Source: Plantago ovata
Lineage: Eukaryota; Streptophyta; Magnoliopsida; Lamiales; Plantaginaceae
Reading direction: 5' to 3'
NCBI GenBank assembly: GCA_028274465.1
Contig: CM051456.1
Coordinates: forward strand, 102,337,348-102,401,347
Length of the DNA: 64,000 nt
In this document: positions 11,115-21,804 of the stretch, piece after piece
Position numbering within the stretch: the first letter of the stretch is position 1
Layout: every line of letters starts with the position of its first letter
The notes under the pieces: model-generated
The model's database searches: none
What the model was told of the DNA's origin: nothing
Seen by the model: only the letters and a program-made list of their open reading frames with translations
Position numbers and translations under genes: made by a program

Positions 11115-11279
11115 TCCCCACCTCTAGGTGGGGGGCGATTCGCCCCCCACTGCCAGAGAGCTCAAGCTCTCTGGCAGTGGGGGGGCGATTCGCCCCACAC
11201 CGCCAGAGAGCTTTGAACCATGGGGGGCGAATTGCCCCACACACGGGGCGAATCGCCCCCCGTTTTCTGAGAATATAAG
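11115..11279 (+). promoter_or_regulatory. Gypsy D internal GC palindromes and candidate second promoter
   Basis: A chain of palindromes: GGGGGCGATTCGCCCCC, a perfect CAGAGAGCTC/AAGCTCTCTG arm pair, and GGGGCGAATCGCCCC, followed by a weak TATA-like ATATAAG (11273-11279) and a C/T-rich leader. The layout copies that of the LTR promoter. The TATA-like word is not kept in gypsy C or E, so the promoter call rests on the palindromes and the downstream spliced leader. Confidence 0.5.
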
Positions 11280-11492
11280 TGCGGGATTTCTCCCCCAAAC
11301 CCTCATTCTCTCATCTTCTTCACCTCTCTTTCTCCAAAACACCCAAAAACTCGAAAAATCATCTTTCTTCCATAATATCTTCAATTCTCCATCAAATTTT
11401 GTGTTCTTTAGCTTCAATCGAAGCCCTTTACGTGCTCTTTAATTCTATCCAAACAACTTTCTTCCTAGTTCATTTTTTTTTTCAGATCTGAG

Positions 11493-12030
11493 GTATCTTC
11501 ACATGAACCCTAATTTTTCAAATTTGGGGATTTTCTGATTTATGCTTCAATTGAGCTTATATAATGTATGGGTTGATTGTTTATGTGATTAGAATCAATT
11601 TTCATTACCAATTGCTTGCTCATCTTTGCATGGTTTGATAAATTGGGAATTTTGCTTACTTGATGTCTATGTCTCGTCTTGCATTGGTTCTTTTCTTTCA
11701 TTCCATGTTATATGATGAGATTATTGGTATGATAAAGGTAGACATGTTGATAGAACACTTGATTGATGGGGTTTGGGACTTTTTGGTGAAATTTTTTGAG
11801 TACTATGGTTTGAATGAATCTTGTGATTTGAGGTTACTAGTTATCCAGCATTAAGCTTGTTGAGATATGTTACATATTATGATAAGTTGATACGTTGCAT
11901 TATGGTAGCTAGATTAGACTTTGTGTTTTGGAAGATTAGGCGCGATGATGAAGTTACTCGTTTGATTCACTCTTGCATTTGCATATGCATGAAGCTTTTT
12001 GTTGTACGAGGTACTAATGGATGTTTGTAG
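11493..12030 (+). other. Candidate 5'-UTR intron of gypsy D third ORF
   Basis: Donor CTGAG|GTATCTTC, acceptor ATGTTTGTAG|GAACC, 538 bp, with TACTAAT a few bases before the acceptor as a plausible branch point. The ORF's ATG in the homologous elements follows six bases after the acceptor. Gypsy E keeps both splice sites (minus strand, 62496-61955, 542 bp); in gypsy C the donor has changed from GT to CT. Confidence 0.6.
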
Positions 12031-12073
12031 GAACCATGCCACAAAGGGAGAGGAGCACTTCCGTTTGGCTACA

Positions 12074-12931
12074 ATGAGGTATTGGAGGTGGTTCGATTCC
12101 AACCATGTCAAAGGGTTTGACAAGGACGTTCTCCATGAGTTCTATGTTGGGTCTACTAATCTTCAAGAGAAGGAGTGTGATCTCGTTAGAGGTGCGTTCG
12201 AGCCATGGACTTTTGCAAGAACTTCGCGGTTTATCCATAAGGAGGAACGAGAATCCACCGGGAGTGAGCACTCTTATGTCTATTCACGTACCACTAAAGG
12301 GATTGAAACCAATAGTACAGCAGAAATCTGCCACAAGGACTGCAAGGTCCGAGAGACTAGGAAGCATCCGGGGCAGCCTCATCACAACAGATTCAGTCTT
12401 GAGTCGACAGTGGTGATGAAGTTCCGTATCGCTAACTTGATTCCAAAACATAATGACATGGACACCCAGCCCTTCCTTGGGATGCCCCTCGACTGCTTAT
12501 TGAGGGAACACCATATAGACATCGGGAGCATCAACCGTAGAGAATGTGGGCGACATTGGACAAAGAAGAAGAAAACCTCTGAGTTTCCGAGTTTCATCGC
12601 AGCTTACTGTAAGTTCCATGGGGTAGAGGACGTTGGTCAGGGAGATTCTGAGAGCACAACTCTTTCCCCTTCAACAGTTCACGGGCTATTAGAGAGATAC
12701 CGGATGGAAAACCCCGTAACTGCAGCGGCTAATCTTGAGGATTCTCTTCGACAATGCAATTCTTCTAATGATGATGATGGTGACAATGAAGACAATAGGG
12801 ACAATAAGGATGCCATGAATATTGATGGAGGAGTTGTCCCTATTCGATCTATTAGTGGAACCACCACCACCACCACGGGCTCCGATGATCACCAACAAGG
12901 CCCTCGAGCAATCTCAACACCTTACATCTAG
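12074..12931 (+). CDS. Gypsy D third ORF, putative plant transposon protein (shortened)
   Basis: Open frame of 285 codons from the first in-frame ATG at 12074. Homologous to residues about 85-330 of the 448-residue ORF in gypsy C, including the VRGxxxPWTxAxxSxFIH signature, DIGxxxxxExxRHWxKKKK and AAYCKFHGVEDV. This resembles the Pfam 'putative plant transposon protein' domain (Transposase_32). Relative to gypsy C it lacks about 60 N-terminal residues, and the conserved ATG six bases after the intron (12036) is out of frame. It also lacks the C-terminal coiled coil. Gypsy E has the same N-terminal loss. Function unknown; it occupies the position of env-like ORFs in Athila. Confidence 0.7.
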   Translation: MRYWRWFDSNHVKGFDKDVLHEFYVGSTNLQEKECDLVRGAFEPWTFARTSRFIHKEERESTGSEHSYVYSRTTKGIETNSTAEICHKDCKVRETRKHPGQPHHNRFSLESTVVMKFRIANLIPKHNDMDTQPFLGMPLDCLLREHHIDIGSINRRECGRHWTKKKKTSEFPSFIAAYCKFHGVEDVGQGDSESTTLSPSTVHGLLERYRMENPVTAAANLEDSLRQCNSSNDDDGDNEDNRDNKDAMNIDGGVVPIRSISGTTTTTTGSDDHQQGPRAISTPYI

Positions 12932-14460
12932 TGTACTCAGCCGACCAAGGCCAAACCACGCGGTAACATCTAGTATCACACCTTATTTCCTCATTTTCTT
13001 ATTGCTAGGGACTAGCTTTAGTTTCATGAGGGGGGATGGGATTTAAGTGAACTATTGTTGTTAGTTTGGAGCTTGGCATTGGTAGTTTGAGTATAGTACC
13101 TTGCATTTTGTTAAAGTTCGTTTGCATTAGCATTTGCACGTTTATCGCTTTCCTAGTAATTTAGTTGCATACACTACATTCATTCTAGTCTATTTTTACA
13201 TGTTTTATGTGGAGTTTATTGCCAAATTTTTTGAACTTTTTTATTGGGTAGATTGACTAGTTATGACCTTTGACCATGTGTTTCATCTCTATGAATTTGT
13301 TTGAAGTTTTTCTCGCTTGGCTTGTCACATTTATGTTTGCACTTAGTTAAGCTTGGTAGTCTCGACATCACTTAGTGGTGTTTTCTCTACTGCGGTTCAC
13401 GAAGGCCTTTATAATAGGATGATGCATGTTAGGATCTTATGGTTGTTTTCCCGAGTAATTATGTACCTAAGAGGCAACAAGTCTTCACCTTGCTTTGAGA
13501 TTGCTAAATGCCTAGGAAGGAGGTAGTGTGAGACTGTGTGATCCTTTGTTTGCAACCTATTCTTTCGAATAGGTTTGGGGAGGGGGTTACGCTATCATTA
13601 GACTTGTTTTTCGATTTTTGAGTGTTGTGAGTTTGTTTTCCTTTTTCGTAAAGTTTGTGCTCCAACCTATTCTTTCGAATAGGTTTGGGGAAGTCGTTTG
13701 TGTGTCATTGTAATTTCTTTTTCGTTGTGCTACTGCTGGCTATAAAAAAAAGAAAAAAAAATCAAAAAAAAAAGAAGAAAAAATTCCAGGAAAAAGAAAA
13801 AATCTGGAAAAGAAACAAAAAGGAAAAAAAAAAAAGAAAAGACCCCAAAAAAGCAAAGAAGGGTAAAAAATAAAAGAAGCCAAAAAGCAATTTAGCAAAG
13901 TGTTTGTTTCGTTTTTCAATTCTTGTAATGTTCGTAATCGAGTTGTAATTTTTGTCTTTTGTTTGTTTGAGTGTCATCTATTCTAGACCACCCTCGCCCT
14001 GCCCTTCAGGAAGTGGTGAATAGTTTAAGGCTTTGCTTGAGAGATGGGTAGAATAGGGGAGTGTGAACTTTTAGGGAACCCTCCTTTGTTTGATGAGAGC
14101 CAGTATTGGTTCGACCTCTTTGAGGAAAAGTCTTAACTTGGTGAACAGTAGTAAGTCCTCAGTTTCATAGGCACGGGACAACCATTCGTATTTTAACATG
14201 TTTCATTACGTCGTCACTGACTAGGTCCAGGTAGAGAATGTTACGAGAGACTATCTTGTTTAACATAGTGCATATGTGAATGTGTATGAGTCAATCGAGG
14301 CATTCTTCAACCTATATCCATGTTATGATTTGTATTGTTTTTGTTCATAAGTTTTTGATAGATTCAATAGATTAGTTCATTTCATTTGACATGAGACTCC
14401 ATTTTTTGTGTTGCATTGTTTTTTGCATTAGAGTCTAGCTTAGTTGCTTGAGGACAAGCA
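12932..14460 (+). other. Gypsy D 3' non-coding region
   Basis: No coding signal. Contains the paired hairpins (13554-13685), an A-rich tract (about 13742-13880) and a conserved 600-bp stretch up to the PPT. The small lysine-rich ORF at 13655-13873 is only the A-rich tract read as codons. Confidence 0.7.
13554..13685 (+). repeat. Paired AACCTATTC hairpins, gypsy D
   Basis: AACCTATTC-TTTC-GAATAGGTT at 13554-13575 and again at 13664-13685, each followed by TGGGG. Both 9-bp stems are perfect. The pair is kept in gypsy C (23903-23924, 24012-24033) and gypsy E (60329-60350, 60443-60464); in E the loop of one copy has changed while the stem stays perfect. Confidence 0.8.
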
Positions 14461-14461
14461 A

Positions 14462-14480
14462 AGGTTCGGTTTGGGGAGTT
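14462..14480 (+). other. Gypsy D polypurine tract
   Basis: AGGTTCGGTTTGGGGAGTT immediately before the 3' LTR. The same sequence (reverse complement) abuts the gypsy E LTR at 59612-59630. Confidence 0.75.
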
Positions 14481-15688
14481 TGATGAACGTGTATTTTACA
14501 GCTTCATTCGAGTCTTTTTTCACCTATTTAACTATCCTCTATGATAATTTAGCTATATTATAGTTCATTTTATTAGAATAGTGTCACGTTTCCCTTTAGT
14601 TTGCATTTTTCAGGTTTTAGGTGAAAAACGTGATTTTCCGGGCAATTATATTGAAGAGAACGAAGATTCGGTGTTTCGTGGTCATCCGTGGTGTATCTAG
14701 AAGGTTCCGGACGAGATTTGAGGTCTAGGGGTCGAGTTTCAAGGCTTAAAGGTCACTAGAAGGCAAAATCCGAGTCCGAAAAGGAAAAGAAGACCAAAAA
14801 CGCGTCAAAAACGCATTTCTGCCGACTGGAGCTCCCGGGCGTTTCGCCCGGGATGTGGGGCAGTTCGCCCCACACAAGGTGGTTCGCCCGGTGTCTGGGG
14901 CGATTCGTCCCACGCCTTCCGAACTCCTATATATAGTTGCTTCTGTTTCTACGTTTTTCAGACTTTTTTAGACCTTTTTTCATACTTTTCACATTAGTTT
15001 TAGAGAGGAATTCTCCAGAGCCTGTTCTAGGAATTCTTAGCATATGAGACTATTTTTCTTATCAATATGGAGGATTATCTTGCTTGTGAGTTTGCAATTC
15101 TTCGGAGATTGACAACCTTCGGCGGTAACATTGTATCTCACGATTTTTCTATTTATATTTATATCTTTCAACATGTTTTCATTCAATCTTGTTTTGATTT
15201 ATGTTTATTGCATGACATCTATGAGTAGGTAAATCTACCGTTGGTGATAGTATGTGATTTCTTAGCTAGGGTTCTTAATTATGCATGATGGCTGTAACGC
15301 GAATCAGACCTGAGTTATTGCTTTGTTTCTTTGATCTATCTAAGCCCTCTATCTTCGTAGTGTTGAATTGAACGGAACACATTGGACAATTCATGATCTT
15401 AGATTTCTATGCAAAACGATCGGGTACTTCATGCATGATTATTAACCTGATGCTTTGAATGATCATACAATCACTAACTTCCATTATTATTGATAAAGAA
15501 AATCTGTGCTAAGTCGATTGTTGAGTTTATAGTTTAAGTTAAATTAGATAAAGCTAGTTATAGTCCTTAGAGATCGACACTCGAGGTTATTTTACTGCTA
15601 CACTACGGTTTTCGTTGTAGTTGTGAATTGCCTTTGGCTAAAAACAAATTTATTTGATTAATTGAGTCTGATAAACTTCGGTTCATCA
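14481..15688 (+). repeat. Gypsy D 3' LTR
   Basis: 1208 bp, TGATGAA to TTCATCA, followed by the duplication GAAAC. Nearly identical to the 5' LTR except for about 40 bp of extra palindromic sequence. Confidence 0.94.
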
Positions 15689-15693
15689 GAAAC

Positions 15694-16154
15694 GGAGCAA
15701 GTGTGCTTTGGTTTCTGTTTGAATCGCTCTAGATAGGTGTTGTAAGGAACCTCAAACTTGTCTTACTGGATTCAGTCCTAGACAGGACAAAGTGGATTAG
15801 TTGAGAGATTACGCCACTCTTAGATACCACTATAAAAGTGTTTGTGTGATTTACTTACTGCATTTAGTTTTCAGCAAAGCATATCTATCTGTACACAGTC
15901 ACTCTGTTCACTTGCTGAAACTATCACTTACTGACAAAGCACTTATTGTATCAAAGACTTCCGCTCTCTGATTTTAAGTATCAGCAAAACTCGTTACTGA
16001 AAAGTAAGTTGCGCTTGCTGAGAAAGTTAAGTATCAGCAAACTCATTACTGAAAAGTAATAATTCCTTGCTGAGAAAGTTTTTAAACGATTAAAGTTTGA
16101 AAAGACTATTCACCTCCCCTTCTAGTCTTTTCTTGTTGTTTAAAGGGACCAACA
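15694..16154 (+). repeat. Copia B 5' LTR, part 2
   Basis: Resumes the LTR exactly where it stopped at 6161 and ends CCAACA at 16154. Carries the two tandem blocks with AAGTATCAGCAAAACTCG. Confidence 0.93.
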
Positions 16155-16156
16155 AG

Positions 16157-16168
16157 TGGTATCAGAGA
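16157..16168 (+). other. Copia B primer-binding site
   Basis: TGGTATCAGAGA, one mismatch from the initiator-Met PBS of copia A. Confidence 0.9.
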
Positions 16169-16266
16169 TGGAGGTTCTTTAACCTTCAGCACTGAACCTA
16201 GATCCCCTTCGGTGCTTTCCGTAAATCACTTTCACTTGATCAGTTTGGTAGTCTTTTGCTGTCAGG

Positions 16267-17512
16267 ATGTCTTTAGGAGACGCTCCCTTGCTGAAGCTGG
16301 AAAACTATGAAAAATGGCGAAACAACATGATGCTACATCTTGAGGCCATTAGTGATGAGATGGTTACTGTCATTAATGTTGGACCTATCAAGATCACTAA
16401 GGTTGAGAGAAGCTTTCCTCAAAAAACCACAGAAGCTGGAAAGGAAACTATCTTTGGCGAACCAGTTGATACTGTCGTTCCAAAACCAAGAGAGGAATGG
16501 ACTTCCGACGAAGCCAAGAGATTCCGTCTTGATGACCAAGCAATAAACATCATCATTCGATCAACTCCGGATACTATACAGTGCAAATTGTGGGGTGCCA
16601 AAACTGCTAAGGAAGCTTGGAAAATGGTTCAAGATCTTTGTGCTGGATCTGACAAAACCAAGGAAAACAAACTCGAAGTGCTGATGTTAAAGTTCCAGAA
16701 CTTTAAACAAGGTACAAATGAGTCACTGGAAGACTTGGACTTCAGATTCACAACTCTAGTTAGTGAGATGGCAGCCTTGGGTGTTGGAAATCTTTACTCA
16801 GATTCTGAGTAGGTGAAAACCATCATCAGAAGTCTGAACCAAGAATGGATCCACACTCAGAACTTCTACTACAATCAAGGAATACCAGACATCACACCAA
16901 CAGAGTTGTTCTCTCATCTTGCTACTATCAACTACGAGACAAAGCAAAGAGAAAATGTGTTTGCTGAAAAATCGCAAAAAGCCGTCATCTTCTGAAAAGA
17001 AGAATGATAAAGAGCATGCTGATGAAAATGCTTTAGTTGTTAAAAACATGAAGAAATTCATCAGTAAGGAACTTGAAAGGCGAAAAGCAACAGAGAAGCT
17101 TAAAAAGCATCTTGGTAACAATTACCATAAGTACAAGAATGAGATTAGCTCGCTGAACAAGCAGGCTCAGCAAGCAAACTCATCAGAAGAACCAGCAGTT
17201 GGAAATGATATCTGTTTTTACTGCAAAAAGCCTGGACATTTCAAAGCAAATTGTCCTTTGCTGTAAGGCAAATCTGCTGAAAAGAAGAAGAAGTTCAAAA
17301 ACGCTTTTATTGCTGAAGAAAAGAAGAAGCTTCAAGCAAAAATCGATGCATTGTGCATTGATACTAGCTCCGAAGACAGTGAGGAAGAAAGCTCAGACAC
17401 TGACGATGAAGAAGCCACTCTTGACTTAGAGATTGGCAAGGAAGTATGTGGAATAGCCATGGAAGCTTATCCAGATGTGTCAAACTACGAGTTCTGCCTC
17501 ATGGCCGGTCAG
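16267..17512 (+). pseudogene. Copia B gag (spliced form)
   Basis: Starts at ATG 16267 with MSLGDAPLLKLENYEKW. Lacks copia A's stop at 2588 but has its own damage: TAG at 16810, a deletion and frameshift near 16976, and TAA at 17264. The zinc knuckle C-x2-C-x4-H-x4-C is intact near 17213. The frame 17351-17707 runs from the acidic stretch straight into protease, joining Met-Ala-Gly-Gln to Thr-Ser-Ala-Thr at 17512/17513 in phase 0. Confidence 0.88.
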
Positions 17513-20500
17513 ACTTCAGCCACGGAGACAAACGATGCAATCTGGCACTTTGACAGTGGTTGTGGAAAGCACATGACGGGCAACAAGAATAACCTTATAA
17601 ACTATAGACGGTGGTCTAAAGGTCCAACAATAAGGTTTGCTGGTGGAGGCTCTGGTTCTACAAAAGGCTATGGTGACGTGAAGTTAGGATGCATTACCAT
17701 TACATGAGTTCTTTATGTCAAAAATCTTAAGTTTAACCTTTTCAGCATGAGTCAATTTGCTGACAAAGGATACTTCATCAAAATCAAAAGTGATGAATGT
17801 AAACTTATAGATTTCGAGACAAAGAAGGTTATTATGATTGCCAGAAGATCAGGAGGATTGTACACCGTAGATTGGTCTTCAACAATCGTTGAAAAATGCC
17901 TTGTCTCAGATCACGATTGCCTTGCTGAAAAAGCATGGTTATGGCATAAACGAACAAGTCACCTAAACTTCAAGACGCTGAATAAGCTGTCTAAAAAGGC
18001 ACTTGTAGTTGGATTACCTAAGGTTACTTTTAAGAAGGATGGTGTTTGCATTGCATGTCAACAAGGTAAGCAAACCAAATCTTCTTTTAAGAACAAGGCA
18101 GTACTGTCAACTACAAAACCTTTACAACTCTTGCACATGGACTTGTTTGAATCTTCTTCAACAAGCTATGCTGGTATGAAGTATGGTCTGGTGGTGGTAG
18201 ATGACTATTCAAGATTCACTTGGTTAGTACTCATCAAACACAAATCTGAAACAAGGACTGAAATACCTAACTTGCTGAATAAGCTTGAAGTCATGAAAAA
18301 TGACAAGGTAAAAGTCATAAGGACAGACCATGGTACTGAGTTTGTAAACCAGTACATAACTGAGTATTTGCACTTCAAAAGGCATACAACATCAGTTATC
18401 CTCAGTAAGGACACCTCAACAAAACGGTGTTGCTGAACGGAAGAATCGCACCCTAAAAGAAGCCGCAAGAACAATGCTTGCTGACACTGAAATAATTGAG
18501 GCTTACTGGGTCGAAGCGATTAATACCTCCTGTTACACTCAAAACAGATGTCTGATTACTAAGGAATACAACAAAACTCCGTATGAGTTGTTTGTTGGAA
18601 GACCTCCTAATATCACTCATCTAAGAGTATTTGGTTGTAAGTGTTTCGTTCTTAATAACGGTAGAGAATACCTAAGAACATTTCAACCAAAGGCAGACGA
18701 AGCGATATTTCTTGGTTACTCCTTGCATAGTAAAGCTTATAGAGTTTACAACAAAAAGGCACAAAAGATCGAAGAATCAGTGCATGTTGTATTCTACGAA
18801 AAGACACAAGGAGTGCCTGCTGAAGAAGAAATATCAAAATGTATGAAAAAGCTAATCATACATGAGCAAAGAACTGAATCTGATGCTAGGCAAATCAAGT
18901 CAATTGAACTAAATGATGATTCTGACAATGACTCTCCTCCCCCAAGTCATGACAAGATAAATATAGTTCACGACAAAGAATTTCCAGCAAAAGACGCAGT
19001 TGCTCCGGAAGTTGCTGAAACTACGCAACCTCCCGTGCCTGCTGATGAGTTACCACAATCTAGCAATGTTGAACAAGAAGTTGCTGATAAACCAATCTCA
19101 GCAGAGACACAAAATACCAGTAGTACTGAACAAGTACATGCTGAAGAGTCACATGCTGATGAGCAAACGTATCCAGATCCAACGAGCAGAAAGCCTGTTA
19201 ACAAATGGATTAGAGATCATCCCTCTAGAGGGATAGGATTGGTGATATTGACAAACGCCAAGTGACTAGATCCAAAGTTTCTGCTACTCATGGATTTGTT
19301 GAAGAAGCAAATGTCGTAGAAGTAGAATCTTTGTTCTCTTGCTTTGTTTCAGAAATTGAACCCAAGACCATAGAAGAATCTCTAAAGCATTCTGAATGGA
19401 TCAAGGCAATGCAAGAAGAACTGGATCAATTTGAAAGGAACAAAGTCTGGAAACTTGTACCTCTTGCTGAAGGCAAGAAAGCTATTGGTACAAAGTGGGA
19501 TTGGACTTGTACCTCTTGCAACTGGTGAAGTAACAAGGAACAAAGCACGTTTAGTTGCTCAAGGTTACTGTAGACTGAAGGATTGGACTATGATGAGTCT
19601 TATGCACCAGTTGCAAGATTGGATGCAATTAGACTTTTCTTGGCCTTTGCTGCTCACAATGACTTCATTGTTTATCAAAGGGATGTTAAAAGCGCATTCT
19701 TGAATGGTGAACTTGCTGAAGAAGTCTACTTAGAACAACCCCCTGGCTTTGAACTTCCCTCAGAAGCCAAGATGGTAAACAAGCTTCAGAAAGCTGTATA
19801 TGGTCTAAAGCAAGCACCAAAAGCTTTGTATGATACCTTGGCTAAGTTCTTGCTGGATAATGATTTCAAGAAAGGTGAAGTTGACAAAACCTTGTTTACC
19901 ATGAACCATGATGGTAAAATACTCTTAGTTCAGATTTATGTGGATGACATAATATTTGGATCTAAGGACAAGCAACTTTGTGATGATTTTGCCAAACTCA
20001 TGACAAACAAATTTGAAATGAGTATGATGGGAAAATTTAATTATTTCCTAGGATTGCAAGTCAAGCAACTCAAAGATGGAATATTCATAAATCAAGCAAA
20101 GTATGCGAAAGAAATGCTCATAAAGTTTAGGATCAAAGAGGAAGAAAAACCTGAAAAGATCCCTATGAGTGTTGGTACCAAATTGGACTATACTAAAGAA
20201 GATAAAAGTGTTGAAGAACACAAGTATATGAAGCTCATTGGTTCCTTGTTGTATTTAACAACAAGTAGACCTGACATTCAGTATGCTGTTTGTGTGTGTG
20301 CAAGATTCCAATCTGATCCAAGAGAATCACACTACAAAAAGGCACTTAAGATATTGAAATATGTCAAAGGTACAGTCAATGTTGGATTATGGGATCCTAA
20401 AGATTCTGGACTTGAATTGGTTGGTTATTCGGATGCTGATCATGGAGGATCAACTCTTGATAGAAAAAATACCTATGGAACTTGTCAGTTTTTGGGTACT

Positions 20501-20887
20501 AGATATATATCATGGTTCAGCAAGAAGCAAACCTGTGTTGCCAATTCATCTACTGAATCTGAGTACATTGCGGCTGGTTGTTGCACAACTCAAATCCTAT
20601 GGATTCATCAACAATTAAGAGATTATGGTATTTCTGCAAAGAAAACACCAATCTTTTGTGATAATACAAGTGCTATTGCTATCACACAAAATCCTAAGTT
20701 CCACTCAAGGACTAAGCACATTGATATTAGACATCATTTCATTAGAGATCATGTGGAAAAAAGAGATATTGAAGTTGTAAAAGTGGGTACTGATGATCAA
20801 CTTGCTGACATCTTTACCAAGCCCCTACCAGATAATAGATTCGCAATGCTAAGGTATAACATTGGATTGATTGAATTATCTCAATAA
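17513..20887 (+). pseudogene. Copia B pol: protease, integrase, RT, RNase H
   Basis: Domains in copia order. Protease with Asp-Ser-Gly (17552), ended by TGA at 17705. GAG-pre-integrase with WLWHKRTSH and CIACQQGK (about 17936-18075). Integrase core with LLHMDLFE and RTDHGTEF (about 18130-18345), frameshifted near 18380-18425 before GVAERKNRT. RT begins near 19262, is damaged near 19498 by a small rearrangement, then is open from 19583 with AFLNGEL and the catalytic YVDD at 19937-19948. RNase H has [10 protein letters not shown] and TESEYIAAG, ending at TAA 20885. The RT-RNase H frame of 434 codons is intact. Not functional as a polyprotein. Confidence 0.9.
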
Positions 20888-20906
20888 TGGATACAATTGG
20901 CAGAAT

Positions 20907-21275
20907 GCTGAAACAGGTATTCAGCAAGCCAAAGTATTTTTACTTGAATAAAAGCTCATTCCACTGATTTCTCTAAAAAGAAATGATAAGTCACTACATG
21001 ATTGCTGAAACAGGCATTCAGCAAGTTATTCCTTCAAAACGGGTATTTGTTAGGAAACTTGATCACTTACTGAGAAGGGCACTCAGTTAGTAAAAAAAAA
21101 AAAAAACCTTAAAGATTGCTGAAACGGGTATTCAGACAATCAAAGATACTAAAACAGGTATTCAAGTATCAAGGGAATATTCTGAGACGGGAACTCAGAA
21201 AAGAGCAAACTCAACTCTTAGATTTTACCAAAAGATATCTCAAGATAAAAAGAATTTGCTGATACGGGAACTCAA
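20907..21275 (+). repeat. Hairpin array after copia B pol
   Basis: Six or so short inverted repeats of the form CTGAR-ACRGGYA or ACGGGAA-YTCAG: 20907-20925, 21002-21024 (8-bp perfect stem TTGCTGAA/TTCAGCAA), 21069-21087, 21115-21140, 21145-21170, 21180-21200 (7-bp stem), and a decayed copy near 21257-21275. Loops are 7 nt. The array sits in the non-coding gap between RNase H and the third ORF. The same array occurs in copia A at 34714-35079. Confidence 0.8.
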
Positions 21276-21314
21276 AAATATCTTTTAACTTAAAGAAATA
21301 TGAGATGTCTGATT

Positions 21315-21323
21315 AAGGGGGAA
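21315..21323 (+). other. PPT-like tract, copia B
   Basis: AAGGGGGAA, matching the tract just before the copia A 3' LTR (AAAAAGGGGGAAA). A homologous tract is at 35116-35124 in copia A. Multiple PPT-like tracts after pol are a described feature of Sireviruses (from memory). Confidence 0.5.
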
Positions 21324-21664
21324 TTTTCAGCAAGTAACAAGGCTAATTACACAAACTCGCTGAAAAGATTCTTGTTTACTTCAGCAAGCAATCAAATCCC
21401 ATAAATCTCGGTAAAATCAATTTGTGACGTTAATCGGTCACAGATAAACTCGCTAATAATCATGACATGAAATACAATCGTGGTCATTGATTAAAAGGCG
21501 TTATTGATCTAACGGTTAACATTACAAAGAGAAAGAGTGCTCTGACGGTTTTTGTTAGTGGGCCACTACGCATTTAATGCAAAGGCTCCACTAACGCTGT
21601 TGATTCTCTGATTTACCCTTGCTGAGAACTCAAATCGATTGAGCTTCTTGCACATCAGAGACAC

Positions 21665-21672
21665 TATATAAA
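21665..21672 (+). promoter_or_regulatory. Internal TATA box upstream of copia B third ORF
   Basis: TATATAAA in ACTATATAAACAAGGAG, about 133 bp before the ORF ATG (21805), followed by a C/T-rich leader. Conserved in copia A at 35467-35474. Candidate promoter for a separate transcript of the third ORF. Confidence 0.6.
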
Positions 21673-21804
21673 CAAGGAGTTAGAGAAAGACAAAATTCTT
21701 TAACTCACATTTCCTTTCTCTGCAAATTTTAGCCTGAATCTACTGTACCTCCGGTCAAAAAGCAAAGTAATTTTTTTCGTACACATTTCTCACCTATAAA
21801 AGAA

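Larger units (their letters stand above)
6162..15688 (+). mobile_element. Gypsy element D (Athila-like Ty3/gypsy, no RT or integrase)
   Basis: Complete LTR element of 9.5 kb. LTRs 6162-7319 and 14481-15688 start TGATGAA and end TTCATCA (perfect inverted 7-mers), with duplication GAAAC on both sides. Internal order: tRNA-Asp-type PBS, gag, aspartic protease ORF (split by a solo LTR), GC-palindrome region, 5'-UTR intron, third ORF, paired hairpins, A-rich tract, PPT. No reverse transcriptase, RNase H or integrase sequence is present. Gypsy C and E share the order, so this is a stable non-autonomous family. PBS and Gag type point to Athila; this is family-level recognition without a search. Confidence 0.9.

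Noticed and set aside
13655..13873. Lysine-rich 72-residue ORF
   Set aside because: Produced by the A-rich tract of the gypsy 3' region; the equivalent tracts in C and E differ in length and frame.
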